Of a stretch of DNA of 64,000 nucleotides, positions 18,788-29,450 are shown piece by piece. The position numbers and the translations under genes were made by a program. The number at the start of each line of letters is the position of its first letter. Position 1 is the first letter of the stretch. The notes beneath the pieces were generated by a model, which worked only from the letters and a program-made list of their open reading frames with translations, had not been told where the DNA came from and made no database searches. The DNA is from Paenibacillus gorillae. Lineage in GTDB: Bacteria; Bacillota; Bacilli; Paenibacillales; Paenibacillaceae. Location of the stretch: assembly GCF_000513275.1 (NCBI RefSeq), contig NZ_CBVJ010000014.1:42961-106960 (forward strand), in the 5' to 3' direction.

Positions 18788-21700
18788 ATGATGCAACGCG
18801 TAGATGTGAAGGAAAAGGCAAGAGCGCGCGAGCTTCGCGTGTTGAAGCAATGGCAAGAGAATGATACGTTCAAGCAATCGATCGAGAACCGGAAGGGCAA
18901 GCCGAATTATGTATTCTATGAGGGGCCGCCAACGGCTAACGGCGCTCCGCATATCGGTCACGTGCTGGGCCGCGTAATCAAAGACTTTATCGGGCGTTAC
19001 AAAACGATGTCCGGCTACCGCGTCGTCCGTAAAGCGGGTTGGGACACGCATGGCTTGCCAGTCGAGCTTGGCGTCGAGAAAGAGCTCGGCATCTCCGGCA
19101 AACAGGAGATCGAGAATTACGGCGTTGAAGCATTTATTAAAAAGTGCAAAGACAGCGTATTCGTCTATGAGAAGCAATGGCGTGAGCTGACTGAAGCGAT
19201 CGCCTACTGGACTGATCTCGACAATCCGTACATTACGCTGAAAAACGAGTATATCGAAAGCGTATGGCATGTGTTATCGACGATTCACAGCAAAGGGCTG
19301 CTGTACCGCGGACACCGCGTCAGTCCGTATTGCCCAAGCTGCCAGACGACGCTCAGCTCGCATGAAGTGGCCCAAGGCTATGAGGACGTGAAGGATCTGA
19401 GCGCAACGGCGAAGTTCAAGCTGCAGGATTCCGGGGAGTTCATTCTGGCATGGACGACGACGCCTTGGACGCTGCCTGCGAACGTGGCACTTGCGGTTAA
19501 TCCGGAGCTGGAATATATCCGTGCTTCCAAAGACGGCGAAGTGTATATCGTGGCGAAAAACTTGGCTGACGACGTACTGAAGGAAGGCTACGAGACGCTT
19601 TCAACGGTTAAAGGCTCGGAGTTGGTCGGCCTCAGCTATGAGCCGCCATTCCGTTATGTGCCAATCGAAAAAGGCCATGTTGTTATCCCTGGCGATTTCG
19701 TCAGCGACACTAGCGGTACCGGTATCGTCCACATTGCGCCGGCACACGGCGAGGACGATTACAAGGTTGCCCGTCAGAACGGCATCAGCATGCTGAGCGT
19801 TGTCAACAATGCCGGCCGCTACGTCGATGAAGTGACGGACCTTGCGGGCCGTTTCGTGAAAGACTGTGACGTTGACATTGTGAAAATGCTTAGCGAGCGC
19901 GGGCTGCTCTTCTCCAAAGAGCGTTACGAGCACAGCTATCCGTTCTGCTGGCGCTGCAAATCGCCGCTTCTCTACTATGCGACAGAGAGCTGGTTCATCG
20001 AGACGACGAAGGTTAAGGATCAGCTGATCGCCAACAACAACGGCGTTGACTGGTACCCGGGCCATATCCGCGAAGGACGCTTTGGCAAATTCCTTGAGGA
20101 TCTGATCGACTGGAACATCAGCCGGAACCGTTATTGGGGAACGCCGCTTAATGTATGGGTGTGCGAAGCGACAGGCAAGGAATACGCGCCTAGCAGCATT
20201 GCAGACTTGCGTGAGCGTGCGGTCGGCGAAGTGCCGGAGGATATCGAGCTGCATAAGCCATATGTCGATGAGATCAAATTGAAATCGCCTTTCGCTGAAG
20301 GTGCAGTTATGACCCGGACGCCGGAAGTTATCGACGTATGGTTCGACAGCGGCTCTATGCCGTTTGCACAGCAGCATTATCCGTTCGAGAACGCGGAGCA
20401 GTTCGCGGATCAATATCCGGCGGACATGATCTGCGAAGGCATCGACCAGACGCGCGGCTGGTTCTTCAGCTTGTTGGCTGTGTCGACGCTGTACAACGGC
20501 AAAGCTCCCTATAAAGCTGTTATCTCGACCGGACATATCCTGGATGAGAACGGGCAAAAAATGTCCAAATCCAAAGGCAATGTTATCGATCCTTGGGAAA
20601 TCATCAATGAATACGGAACGGATGCGTTCCGCTGGGCGCTCTTGTCGGACAGCGCGCCGTGGAACAGCAAGCGCTTCTCGCGCGGCATCGTAGGCGAAGC
20701 CAAGTCGAAAGTAATCGATACGATCGTCAATACGCATGCGTTCTACGCCCTGTATGCATCAATCGACGGCTTCAACCATGAAGAGCATGCCGAAGCGCAA
20801 TCCGGCAATAAGCTGGACCGCTGGATCGTATCCAGACTGAACAGCCTGATCCAGACCGTCGTGAAAGGTCTGGAGGTTAACGACTTCTTGAATCCGGCGA
20901 GAGCGATTGAGACATTCGTTGATGAGCTCAGCAACTGGTACATCCGCCGTTCCCGCGATCGTTTCTGGGGCAGCGGCTTGACGGCCGATAAGCTTGCCGC
21001 TTACCAGACGCTGCGCCAAGTGCTGTTGACGCTCTCCCGCGTCATTGCGCCTTACGCGCCGCTGCTTGCGGAAGAAGTGTACGGCAATCTGGGCGGAGAC
21101 GGAAGCGTCCACCTGTCCGATTATCCGGCAGCAGATGTTTCATTGATCGATGAGACACTAGAGCGGGATATGGCTAGCGCAATGCAAATCGTCGAGCTGG
21201 CGCGCAGCGTCCGCAACGAGACGGGCATTAAAACTCGTCAGCCATTGTCTGAATTGATCATATCGCTGGATCGTGAATTCGAGCTGGCTGAATATGAGGA
21301 CATCATTAAAGATGAGATCAACGTCAAATCGATCGTCGTGCAAAACAGCGATAGCGGCTTAGTTGATTTCACACTGAAATTGAATCTGAAAGTAGCGGGT
21401 AAAAAATACGGTAAAAACGTTGGTCCAATCCAAGCGTATTTGAAATCGCTGGCTTCAGAGCAGACCCGCGAAGCAGTAAACGGAGGCAGCTTGATCTTCA
21501 ATTCCGCCGATGGTGAGACTATCGAGATTACAGTTGATGAGCTGCTGGTTGAGAAGCAAGCGAAGTCAGGCTTCGCATCTGCTTCCGGCAACGGAGTGAC
21601 TGCAGCGCTGAACACCGATATTACACCAGAGCTTGAGCAAGAGGGCTGGGTACGCGAAGTGATCCGTGCGGTTCAGGACACGCGTAAAAAGCTTGATCTG

Positions 21701-21883
21701 CCGATCGAGAAACGCGTAAATCTGGTACTCGATGTTGACAGCGAGCTGAGGGCTTCGCTTGATGCGTTTGGCGAGGTGCTTCAAGAGAATGTATTGCTGA
21801 ACAGCGTAACCTTCGAATCCGCTTCTGATATGGAGCGTGTGCAACTGGGTGAGAAAGAAATCGGAATTCTCATCCGCGGTTAA
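18788..21883 (+). CDS. ileS: Isoleucyl-tRNA synthetase, type 2 (eukaryote-like form)
   Basis: A class I synthetase charging tRNA-Ile, about 1031 residues. It has the HIGH signature in ANGAPHIGHVLG, the GWDTHGLPVE motif, the CP1 editing domain (AWTTTPWTLPANVALAV, GTGIVHIAPAHGEDDY) and KMSKS in GQKMSKSKGNVIDPW. It is some 110 residues longer than the Bacillus subtilis enzyme, and its end lacks the cysteine-rich zinc motif of type 1 enzymes. These mark a type 2 enzyme, a class generally less sensitive to mupirocin. ATG 18788 or 18791 follows AGGGGG. Expression is under the T-box. Confidence 0.96.
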   Translation: MMQRVDVKEKARARELRVLKQWQENDTFKQSIENRKGKPNYVFYEGPPTANGAPHIGHVLGRVIKDFIGRYKTMSGYRVVRKAGWDTHGLPVELGVEKELGISGKQEIENYGVEAFIKKCKDSVFVYEKQWRELTEAIAYWTDLDNPYITLKNEYIESVWHVLSTIHSKGLLYRGHRVSPYCPSCQTTLSSHEVAQGYEDVKDLSATAKFKLQDSGEFILAWTTTPWTLPANVALAVNPELEYIRASKDGEVYIVAKNLADDVLKEGYETLSTVKGSELVGLSYEPPFRYVPIEKGHVVIPGDFVSDTSGTGIVHIAPAHGEDDYKVARQNGISMLSVVNNAGRYVDEVTDLAGRFVKDCDVDIVKMLSERGLLFSKERYEHSYPFCWRCKSPLLYYATESWFIETTKVKDQLIANNNGVDWYPGHIREGRFGKFLEDLIDWNISRNRYWGTPLNVWVCEATGKEYAPSSIADLRERAVGEVPEDIELHKPYVDEIKLKSPFAEGAVMTRTPEVIDVWFDSGSMPFAQQHYPFENAEQFADQYPADMICEGIDQTRGWFFSLLAVSTLYNGKAPYKAVISTGHILDENGQKMSKSKGNVIDPWEIINEYGTDAFRWALLSDSAPWNSKRFSRGIVGEAKSKVIDTIVNTHAFYALYASIDGFNHEEHAEAQSGNKLDRWIVSRLNSLIQTVVKGLEVNDFLNPARAIETFVDELSNWYIRRSRDRFWGSGLTADKLAAYQTLRQVLLTLSRVIAPYAPLLAEEVYGNLGGDGSVHLSDYPAADVSLIDETLERDMASAMQIVELARSVRNETGIKTRQPLSELIISLDREFELAEYEDIIKDEINVKSIVVQNSDSGLVDFTLKLNLKVAGKKYGKNVGPIQAYLKSLASEQTREAVNGGSLIFNSADGETIEITVDELLVEKQAKSGFASASGNGVTAALNTDITPELEQEGWVREVIRAVQDTRKKLDLPIEKRVNLVLDVDSELRASLDAFGEVLQENVLLNSVTFESASDMERVQLGEKEIGILIRG

Positions 21884-21928
21884 GCATACAGGGAATGTGG
21901 TTAAGGATATAGTATAAGGAAAACAACA

Positions 21929-21960
21929 AACGAGTGCCTTCCAGTAAGGCCTCGTTTTTC
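21929..21960 (+). terminator. ileS terminator
   Basis: AACGAGTGCCTT pairs with AAGGCCTCGTT (one bulge) and five T residues follow. Confidence 0.85.
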
Positions 21961-21988
21961 CTTTCTATATGCCAAGGGGGAATGCCGC

Positions 21989-22354
21989 ATGAGTATGAAA
22001 AAGAACGATAATGGCCGTAATAAGGGGATTGAAGCTGCTGTACCTGAGCATGAAGGTATTGAACATTCGCTTAACCGGGTTCAGGAGCTGCTCAATAAAA
22101 TCGCCATCGACATGGAAAAATCGCAGATCGCCGATTACGTGGATTTGGTGCATCATCCGTTCAAGCTCATTTGGCGCAACGTGCTTGCAGGAACGGCGAG
22201 GGGCGTCGGCATCGCGATCGGATTTACTTTTTTTGCAGCGACGATCCTGTATGTGCTTCAAATATTGGGGGCGCTTAATTTGCCGATTATCGGGGATTAC
22301 ATCGCGGATATTGTGCGGATCGTGCAAATCCAGCTGGAAGGGAAAACCTATTAA
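21989..22354 (+). CDS. Small membrane protein, DUF5665-like
   Basis: A 121-residue protein. The first 60 residues are polar and helical (EHEGIEHSLNRVQELLNKIAIDMEKSQIADYVDLV). Then NPFKLIWRNVLAGTARGVGIAIG-type residues lead into one long hydrophobic stretch (FTFFAATILYVLQILGALNLPIIGDYIADIV region). This layout matches the DUF5665 family of Firmicute membrane proteins, whose function is unknown. AAGGGGGAATG stands before ATG 21989. It is the only gene between two terminators, so it is probably expressed alone or by readthrough from ileS. Confidence 0.7.
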   Translation: MSMKKNDNGRNKGIEAAVPEHEGIEHSLNRVQELLNKIAIDMEKSQIADYVDLVHHPFKLIWRNVLAGTARGVGIAIGFTFFAATILYVLQILGALNLPIIGDYIADIVRIVQIQLEGKTY

Positions 22355-22395
22355 GGCGGCCTAGTCATAATGGAGCTGCTGAGCTATGCCGCCTT
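22353..22395. terminator. Hairpin between convergent genes
   Basis: AAGGCGGC (22353-22360) pairs with GCCGCCTT (22388-22395) around an imperfect inner stem. It lies between the rightward membrane protein gene and the leftward yteA-like gene and could serve both. T tracts are weak. Confidence 0.5.
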
Positions 22396-22412
22396 GTTGG
22401 CTATCGTTAATT

Positions 22413-23135
22413 TTAGTCTTCAAAATTGTCTTCTAAAAGAGGATCGCCTTCGCCGTTCTCAATATAGTTGCGGTATTGGCGATTTCGGACAACGGAGACT
22501 TCCCTGCCAGTAATATCGGTAGCCAGGAAGCTTTCGAGCGACTCGACAAAGCCGTCATTTTCCTCCGCTTCCGTTCCGATATGTTCATAATCGTCAGCAT
22601 CGGGATTTTCAGACATGGCCGGAGAATCGGCATTTCCCCATTGCTCGACGATTTGCCAAGCGTCTTCGCCGTCAAAGCCGTTGTAGGAATCATGCTCATC
22701 CAGATTCGTTCTGCCGAATGGCGGAGCGAGCAGTGATTCTTCTACAGGGCGATCGGTTGAAATTTGCTGCCGCGGCGAATGTTGTATACAGTAGAGACTG
22801 TCCGGCAAAGCCTCCAAGCGCTCTGTAGGAATGGGCTCGCCACAAGTACGGCAAATGCCGTAAGACCCGTCTTCAATGGCTTGCAAAGCGGCGTCTATCC
22901 GGGAGAGATGAAGCTCCTCCTGCTCAACAAGCGCGATATCTTTGCCTCGTTCGAATAGCTCGGTCCCGATATCGGCCGGATGATTGTCAATGGGTGAGAG
23001 CTCGCCGGTCTGGTCGCGGAGCGATGAACCTAGACCGTTATGATCGGTCTCCTCCAGCCTGCGTTCGATGTCGTGTTTGTCCGTTTCCAGCCGGGAGCGA
23101 AATTGCGCGAGCTGTTGTTGCGATAAGGTCGTCAT
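22413..23135 (-). CDS. yteA: YteA-like TraR/DksA zinc-finger protein
   Basis: A 240-residue cytoplasmic protein. The N-terminal helical hairpin (LSQQQLAQFRSRLETDKHDIERRLEE) carries the motif ELSPIDNHPADIGTELFERGKDIAL, shared with Bacillus YteA. A DksA-type zinc finger follows (GICRTCGEPIPTERLEALPDSLYC), with the fourth ligand replaced, probably by histidine in CIQHS. The acidic C-terminal half includes the YteA-specific SFLATDITGREVSVVRNRQYRNY. Family role unknown; some relatives are sporulation-linked or act at RNA polymerase. It occupies the place of Bacillus ylyA between ileS and lspA but is inverted. Confidence 0.85.
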   Translation of the reverse strand: MTTLSQQQLAQFRSRLETDKHDIERRLEETDHNGLGSSLRDQTGELSPIDNHPADIGTELFERGKDIALVEQEELHLSRIDAALQAIEDGSYGICRTCGEPIPTERLEALPDSLYCIQHSPRQQISTDRPVEESLLAPPFGRTNLDEHDSYNGFDGEDAWQIVEQWGNADSPAMSENPDADDYEHIGTEAEENDGFVESLESFLATDITGREVSVVRNRQYRNYIENGEGDPLLEDNFED

Positions 23136-23286
23136 TTACGCTGCACCTTCCTTTCCTCAGGTGGCATTAGCTTTTGCCATAGCGGTTGTTTTCATGAACG
23201 CTTAGCATTGGGAAACGAGTGGAAGAGGCTGGCTGTGCGCTATGCCGTTATGCTACAATAGCTTGGGACAAACTAGGAGGGATAAG

Positions 23287-23811
23287 ATGCGGTTTTATTA
23301 TTATTGGATCGCTGTAATCGTATTTGCCATCGACTACATAACGAAAAAAATTGTGGCGACCAAGATGGAGCTATACGATCAAATTAGCGTCATCGGCAAT
23401 TTCTTTCTTATTACTTCGCATCGGAACCGCGGAGCTGCTTTTAGCATTTTGCAAGATCAGCGATTTTTCTTCATCGTCATTACGATCTTGATCGTCGCGG
23501 GGATTATATGGTATGCCCATACGAACCGGAATTCAGGAAAAGTCTGGCTGTTAACGGGACTTGGGCTTGTGCTGGGCGGAGCTCTTGGCAATTTTCTCGA
23601 TCGTGCCCTGTATGGAGAGGTCGTCGATTTTCTGATGTTCAACTTCGGCAGCTATACGTTCCCGATTTTCAACGTAGCGGACTCGGGCATTTGCGTCGGT
23701 GTTGCGCTTATTCTAATTGATACGCTAATTTCGGCTAAAAATGAAAAATCAGATAAAGCAAGCCAAGGAGAGGACAAGGAAACTAACGAGCATGAGCAGC
23801 AACCTGTATAA
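23287..23811 (+). CDS. lspA: LspA, lipoprotein signal peptidase (signal peptidase II)
   Basis: A membrane aspartyl peptidase that cuts prolipoproteins before the lipidated cysteine. 174 residues, four membrane spans. The catalytic pair is Asp114 in EVVDFLMF and Asp132 in FNVADSGICVG. GNFLDR and NRGAAFSIL are family signatures. AGGAGGG lies six bases before ATG 23287. The charged tail (EKSDKASQGEDKETNEHEQQ) is a lineage extension. Its last 20 bases overlap the start of the next gene, suggesting coupled translation. Confidence 0.96.
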   Translation: MRFYYYWIAVIVFAIDYITKKIVATKMELYDQISVIGNFFLITSHRNRGAAFSILQDQRFFFIVITILIVAGIIWYAHTNRNSGKVWLLTGLGLVLGGALGNFLDRALYGEVVDFLMFNFGSYTFPIFNVADSGICVGVALILIDTLISAKNEKSDKASQGEDKETNEHEQQPV

Positions 23812-24781
23812 CGAAAACGAGAATGTAGCAGAAGTGGATCTGGAATTGGAGCATGACGAGCTTGAGGAGCAGCTGGCATTTGCCGCTTCTGCTGAGCAAG
23901 CCGGCGAAAGAATTGATAAATTCGTAACGGAAAGTGTGAATGATCCTGCGATTTCCCGTACACAAGTACAGGAGTGGATCAAGTCGGGAGCTGTTACAGT
24001 CAATGGAGCTGTCGTAAAGGCCAATTACAAATTGGCTTCTGGCGATGAAGTTGCCATAAGTGTCCCTGAGCCTGCGGATGCAGAAATCGTTGCGGAGCCG
24101 ATTCCCCTGGATGTCGTGTATGAAGACGGAGATGTTATCGTCATTAACAAGCCGCGGGGGATGGTCGTTCACCCTGCACCTGGTCATTCATCGGGCACAG
24201 TCGTCAATGCTTTGATGCATCATTGCAAGGACTTGTCCGGCATTAATGGGATGCTGCGTCCGGGCATCGTACATCGTATCGATAAAGATACTTCGGGGCT
24301 GTTGATGGTTGCCAAAAACGATCTGGCTCATCTGTCACTGGCAGCACAATTGAAGGAGCATTCCGTCACCCGTAAATATATCGCACTCGTGCATGATAAT
24401 TTGCAGCATGATCAGGGAACCATTGATGCACCTGTCGGCCGTGATTCGAAGGACCGGAAAATGTTTGTCGTAACGGATCGGAACAGCAAACATGCGGTGA
24501 CTCATTTTATCGTGCTGGAACGGTTAAATGATTATACGCTCGTGGAGCTCCAACTGGAGACGGGCCGCACGCATCAGATTCGCGTTCATATGAAATATAT
24601 CGGGCATCCGCTTGCCGGTGATCCGGTATACGGAAGGAACAAGACTGTTGCCTTGAAAGGACAGGCGCTCCATGCTGCAGTGATTGGATTCGTTCATCCG
24701 CGCACCGGAGAGTACATGGAGTTCGAGGCTCCTGTTCCAGGTGATATGGAGCATGTGCTCAATTCGCTGAGATTACGTTAA
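23792..24781 (+). CDS. rluD: RluD/YlyB family pseudouridine synthase
   Basis: An RNA pseudouridine synthase, about 329 residues. An acidic N-terminus leads to an S4 domain (ERIDKFVTES, SRTQVQEWIKSGAVTVNG). The catalytic domain shows NKPRGMVVHPAPGH, the active-site aspartate in HRIDKDTSGLLMVAK, and GRTHQIRVHMKYIGHPLAGDPVYG. The target uridines are likely in 23S rRNA by homology to RluD, but paralogues differ, so the site is unproven. ATG 23792 lies inside the end of lspA. The longer frame from 23741 has no ribosome site. Confidence 0.93.
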   Translation: MSSNLYNENENVAEVDLELEHDELEEQLAFAASAEQAGERIDKFVTESVNDPAISRTQVQEWIKSGAVTVNGAVVKANYKLASGDEVAISVPEPADAEIVAEPIPLDVVYEDGDVIVINKPRGMVVHPAPGHSSGTVVNALMHHCKDLSGINGMLRPGIVHRIDKDTSGLLMVAKNDLAHLSLAAQLKEHSVTRKYIALVHDNLQHDQGTIDAPVGRDSKDRKMFVVTDRNSKHAVTHFIVLERLNDYTLVELQLETGRTHQIRVHMKYIGHPLAGDPVYGRNKTVALKGQALHAAVIGFVHPRTGEYMEFEAPVPGDMEHVLNSLRLR

Positions 24782-24928
24782 TTTTCATCTATCCTAGAGA
24801 CGAGAACTTGCGCAATAATGCAAACATTTCGTTATATTCTTCATTATTAAGAGCCGGAAAGTATATTATTCTTATTCTAAAGCTTAGATGGATGACGATT
24901 AATGAAGAATAAGGATAGGTGAACGTTC

Positions 24929-26164
24929 ATGACGAATATTAACCATAATTATTTGGAGCTGCAGGGCAGCTACCTGTTCTCCGAAATTGCCAAACGCCGC
25001 AATAAATTTATTCAAGAAAATCCGAATGCTGAAATCATCAGCTTAGGTATCGGCGATGTAACGCGCGGTTTGCCGGATGCAGTTACGAAAGCGATGCACG
25101 CAGCTGTGGATGAGCTGGCATCCCCGGGTTCTTTCCGCGGATACGGCCCGGAGCAAGGTTATGATTTCCTGATTAATGCAATTATCGAGAATGATTACAA
25201 AGCTCGCGGCATTGATATCCAAACGAATGAAGTGTTCGTCAGCGACGGTTCGAAATGCGACGTTGGCAACATTCAGGAAATTTTCAGCGAGAACAGTATC
25301 GTAGCCGTACAGGATCCGGTATACCCTGTATACGTGGACACGAACGTTATGGCTGGCCGTTCCGGCAAGTTCAACAAAGAGACGAACCGGTATGAGAACA
25401 TCGTTTATCTGGAATGTACTGCCGAAAATAACTTCACGCCGAGTCTGCCGGACCGCAAAGTCGATCTGATCTACCTTTGCTACCCGAACAACCCGACTGG
25501 CATGACGCTGTCGAAGGAAGAGTTGAAAAAATGGGTTGATTATGCGAAGGCGAACAACTGCATCATCCTGTACGATTCGGCGTACGAGGCGTTCATTCAG
25601 GAAGATGACGTGCCGCATTCGATTTATGAGATTGAAGGCGCGCGTGAAGTTGCAATCGAATTCCGCAGCTTTTCCAAAACAGCCGGCTTTACCGGCGTTC
25701 GTTGCGCATACACAGTTGTTCCTCGCGATCTGAAAGGCTTGGATGCGAACGGTGGCGAAGTGCTTATCAATGATCTGTGGAACCGTCGCCACACGACGAA
25801 GTTCAATGGCGTATCCTATGTAACGCAGCGCGGTGCAGCAGCTATTTACTCGCCTGAGGGCAAAGAGCAAATCGCATCGCTCGTCGATTTCTACATGACG
25901 AATGCCCGTATCATCCGCGAAGGCCTCGCTTCGATCGGCCTGGAAGTATTCGGCGGCGTGAACGCGCCTTACATTTGGCTGAAAACGCCAAACGGCCTTG
26001 ATTCCTGGGCATTCTTCGATAAGCTTCTGTCGGAAGCGAATATCGTAGGCACGCCGGGCGTCGGCTTCGGCCAAAGCGGCCAAGGCTACTTCCGTCTGAC
26101 GGCGTTCGGCAGTCGTGAAAATACGGAAAAAGCGGTTGAGCGTATCCGCAATCTTTCGCTGTAA
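24929..26164 (+). CDS. dapL: DapL, LL-diaminopimelate aminotransferase
   Basis: A PLP enzyme that converts tetrahydrodipicolinate directly to LL-diaminopimelate, skipping the acyl-transfer steps, for lysine and cell-wall DAP. 411 residues. The DapL-specific N-terminus [13 protein letters not shown] and [12 protein letters not shown] are clear. The PLP lysine is in [17 protein letters not shown], with YPNNPTGM and DSAYEAFI ahead of it. Length matches the family (about 410). AGGATAGGTGAACG precedes ATG 24929. It is a single-gene unit with its own terminator and does not belong to the pyr operon downstream. Confidence 0.94.
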   Translation: MTNINHNYLELQGSYLFSEIAKRRNKFIQENPNAEIISLGIGDVTRGLPDAVTKAMHAAVDELASPGSFRGYGPEQGYDFLINAIIENDYKARGIDIQTNEVFVSDGSKCDVGNIQEIFSENSIVAVQDPVYPVYVDTNVMAGRSGKFNKETNRYENIVYLECTAENNFTPSLPDRKVDLIYLCYPNNPTGMTLSKEELKKWVDYAKANNCIILYDSAYEAFIQEDDVPHSIYEIEGAREVAIEFRSFSKTAGFTGVRCAYTVVPRDLKGLDANGGEVLINDLWNRRHTTKFNGVSYVTQRGAAAIYSPEGKEQIASLVDFYMTNARIIREGLASIGLEVFGGVNAPYIWLKTPNGLDSWAFFDKLLSEANIVGTPGVGFGQSGQGYFRLTAFGSRENTEKAVERIRNLSL

Positions 26165-26176
26165 GCGAATGAATAA

Positions 26177-26217
26177 GAGTTCCGGCAGGGGTGAGCCCTT
26201 GCCGGAGCTTTTTTTAT
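26177..26217 (+). terminator. dapL terminator
   Basis: GTTCCGGCAGGGG pairs with CCCTTGCCGGAGC (minor mismatches), followed by seven T residues. Confidence 0.9.
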
Positions 26218-26434
26218 TTTGCGTGAGTTGGGGGATGTGGTGCTGGGGTGCGGAAATGTACTGCAACGCGTGCGTATCTTAGCGCGCGTCCCGGTCCTCG
26301 GGACGCGGTGTCTTTTCGCGGTGGCATGCGTTGCTGGGTCCTGGGTCAACATGTAGGCGGTTAAACCTGATTGCTGGTTGGGGTGGCAGGCAGCATGTTG
26401 TCGCATGTTGCGCTGTTGCAAATTAGATGACCTA
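26218..26434. other. Gene-free stretch before the hairpin repeats
   Basis: No credible gene. A small hairpin (CGTCCCG with CGGGACG, near 26287-26306) is the only structure I see. Confidence 0.5.
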
Positions 26435-26668
26435 GATTAGCGAAGCGGGTTCGCTCAATAGAGAAGTTGGATTCGCTGTGGAAGGCTGAGGCGGCTGTGT
26501 GCTGACGGATAGCGAACTTCCTTTCGCTATCCGTGAACACAGGTTCACCAGTAGCGAAATTATGTTCGCTGTGGGGTGAATGGGGCTCGTATCCGACAGC
26601 TACAGCGAAATTTGGTTCGCAAATTAACGAAGCAGCTTCGTTAATTTGAATTGGGCAGAAGTAGGGGA
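26435..26668. repeat. GCGAA/TTCGC hairpin repeat, copy A
   Basis: First of three related units of about 235 bases. It holds a chain of short inverted repeats built on GCGAA/TTCGC: AGCGAA-GCGGG-TTCGCT, GATAGCGAA..TTCGCTATC (26509-26532 region), AGCGAAATTATGTTCGCT and a terminal TTAACGAAGC-A-GCTTCGTTAA. All three units keep the same order of hairpins with scattered base changes. Not coding on either strand: the open frames through it are low-complexity echoes. Confidence 0.85.
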
Positions 26669-26810
26669 TACTACTTGCAACTGGGATTAGGCAGTGGATT
26701 AATTGGTCAGCACACAGCAATGAGATGAGGAGCGGCAGTTTCAGTATTCAGCAAATGGCAATGAGATGCGAAAGTGGCGTTGGGCAGTCAGCTTGAGATG
26801 TCAGTATACG

Positions 26811-27046
26811 GATTAGCGAAGCGGGTTCGCAAAATAGAGAAGTTGGATTCGCTGTGGAAGGCTGTGGCAGCTGTCTACGGATGGATAGCGAACTTCTTTT
26901 CGCTATCCATGAACGTAGGTTCGCCAGTAGCGAAATTTTCTTCGCTGTAGAGCGAATGGGGCTCGTATCCAACAGCTGCAGCGAAAATTGGTTCGCAAAA
27001 TAACGAAGCAGCTTCGTTATTTTGAACTGGGCGATAAAGGTAGGGG
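26811..27046. repeat. GCGAA/TTCGC hairpin repeat, copy B
   Basis: Second unit, starting 376 bases after copy A. Same hairpin order, ending in the AATAACGAAGC-A-GCTTCGTTATT stem, which is perfect over 11 bp. Differences from copy A include compensating changes that keep stems paired, such as TTAACGAAGC/GCTTCGTTAA in A against ATAACGAAGC/GCTTCGTTAT here. Confidence 0.85.
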
Positions 27047-27116
27047 ATTTTACTGTTTACTGGCAATGGAGTGCGTGAATGGCGAAAGAGAGGTCAGTTT
27101 GAGCGTTCATTATACG

Positions 27117-27351
27117 GATTAGCGCAGCGGGTTCGCTAAATAGAGAAGTTAAATTCGCTGTGGAAGGCATTGGCAGCTGTCTACGGATGGATAGCGAACT
27201 TCTTTTCGCAATTCGTGAACGTAGGTTCGCCAGTAGCGAAATTATGTTCGCTGTAGAGTGAATGGGGCTCGTATCCGACGGCTACAGCGAAAATTAGTTC
27301 GCAAAATAACGAAGCAGCTTCGTTAATTTGAACTGGGCAGAAGTAAGGGGA
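27117..27351. repeat. GCGAA/TTCGC hairpin repeat, copy C
   Basis: Third unit, starting 306 bases after copy B. The hairpin order is kept but some stems are damaged, such as AGCGCAGCGGGTTCGC in the first and TTTTCGCAATTC in the second. Confidence 0.85.
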
Positions 27352-27359
27352 CGTTACTG

Positions 27360-27525
27360 CAACTGGGATGAGAAAGCGGCGGTTGAGTAGTCAGCATGTA
27401 GCAATGGGATGAGGAAGCGGCGGTTGAGTAGTGAGCATGTAGCAATGAGTGAGGCAGTGGCGGTTGTGTGGTAAGTATACTGCAATGAGATGCGAAAGCG
27501 ACGGTTGAGCAGTCATATTGAGCGG
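27360..27525. repeat. Degenerate tandem repeat of about 41 bases
   Basis: Roughly four head-to-tail copies of a unit containing GATGAGRAAGCGGCGGTTGAG and GTAGCAAT. Single degenerate copies also occur between the large hairpin units (near 26690-26800 and 27060-27110), so they act as the spacer of the larger repeat. Confidence 0.7.
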
Positions 27526-27581
27526 TGTGTAAATGTTCTAGCTAACCAACGTTCTTTTTTCGTCTATGGGAGCAAATGACC

Positions 27582-27610
27582 TTGACATCTTTTGTCGAAT
27601 ATGTGATAAT
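27582..27610 (+). promoter_or_regulatory. pyr operon promoter with Spo0A-box-like spacer
   Basis: TTGACA (27582-27587), 17-base spacer, GATAAT (27605-27610). The spacer contains TTTTGTCGAAT (27590-27600), which matches the Spo0A box core TGTCGAA exactly. Confidence 0.8.
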
Positions 27611-27635
27611 TCCTTTGATATATAGCAGTACCTTT

Positions 27636-29382
<1,747 letters not shown>

Positions 29383-29450
29383 CGAAAACGTCCGCTAACA
29401 AAGCGAACGGATAGAATGTGAACCGAATAAAACCGGAGGGGGAACAAACA

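Noticed and set aside
26361..27066. Minus-strand frames through the hairpin repeats with repeated ATGEP-type peptides
   Set aside because: Their repetition follows the DNA repeat; no ribosome site, no consistent frame between copies.
26435..27525. CRISPR array
   Set aside because: Units are large, internally palindromic and without unique spacers of constant length; no cas genes in the window.
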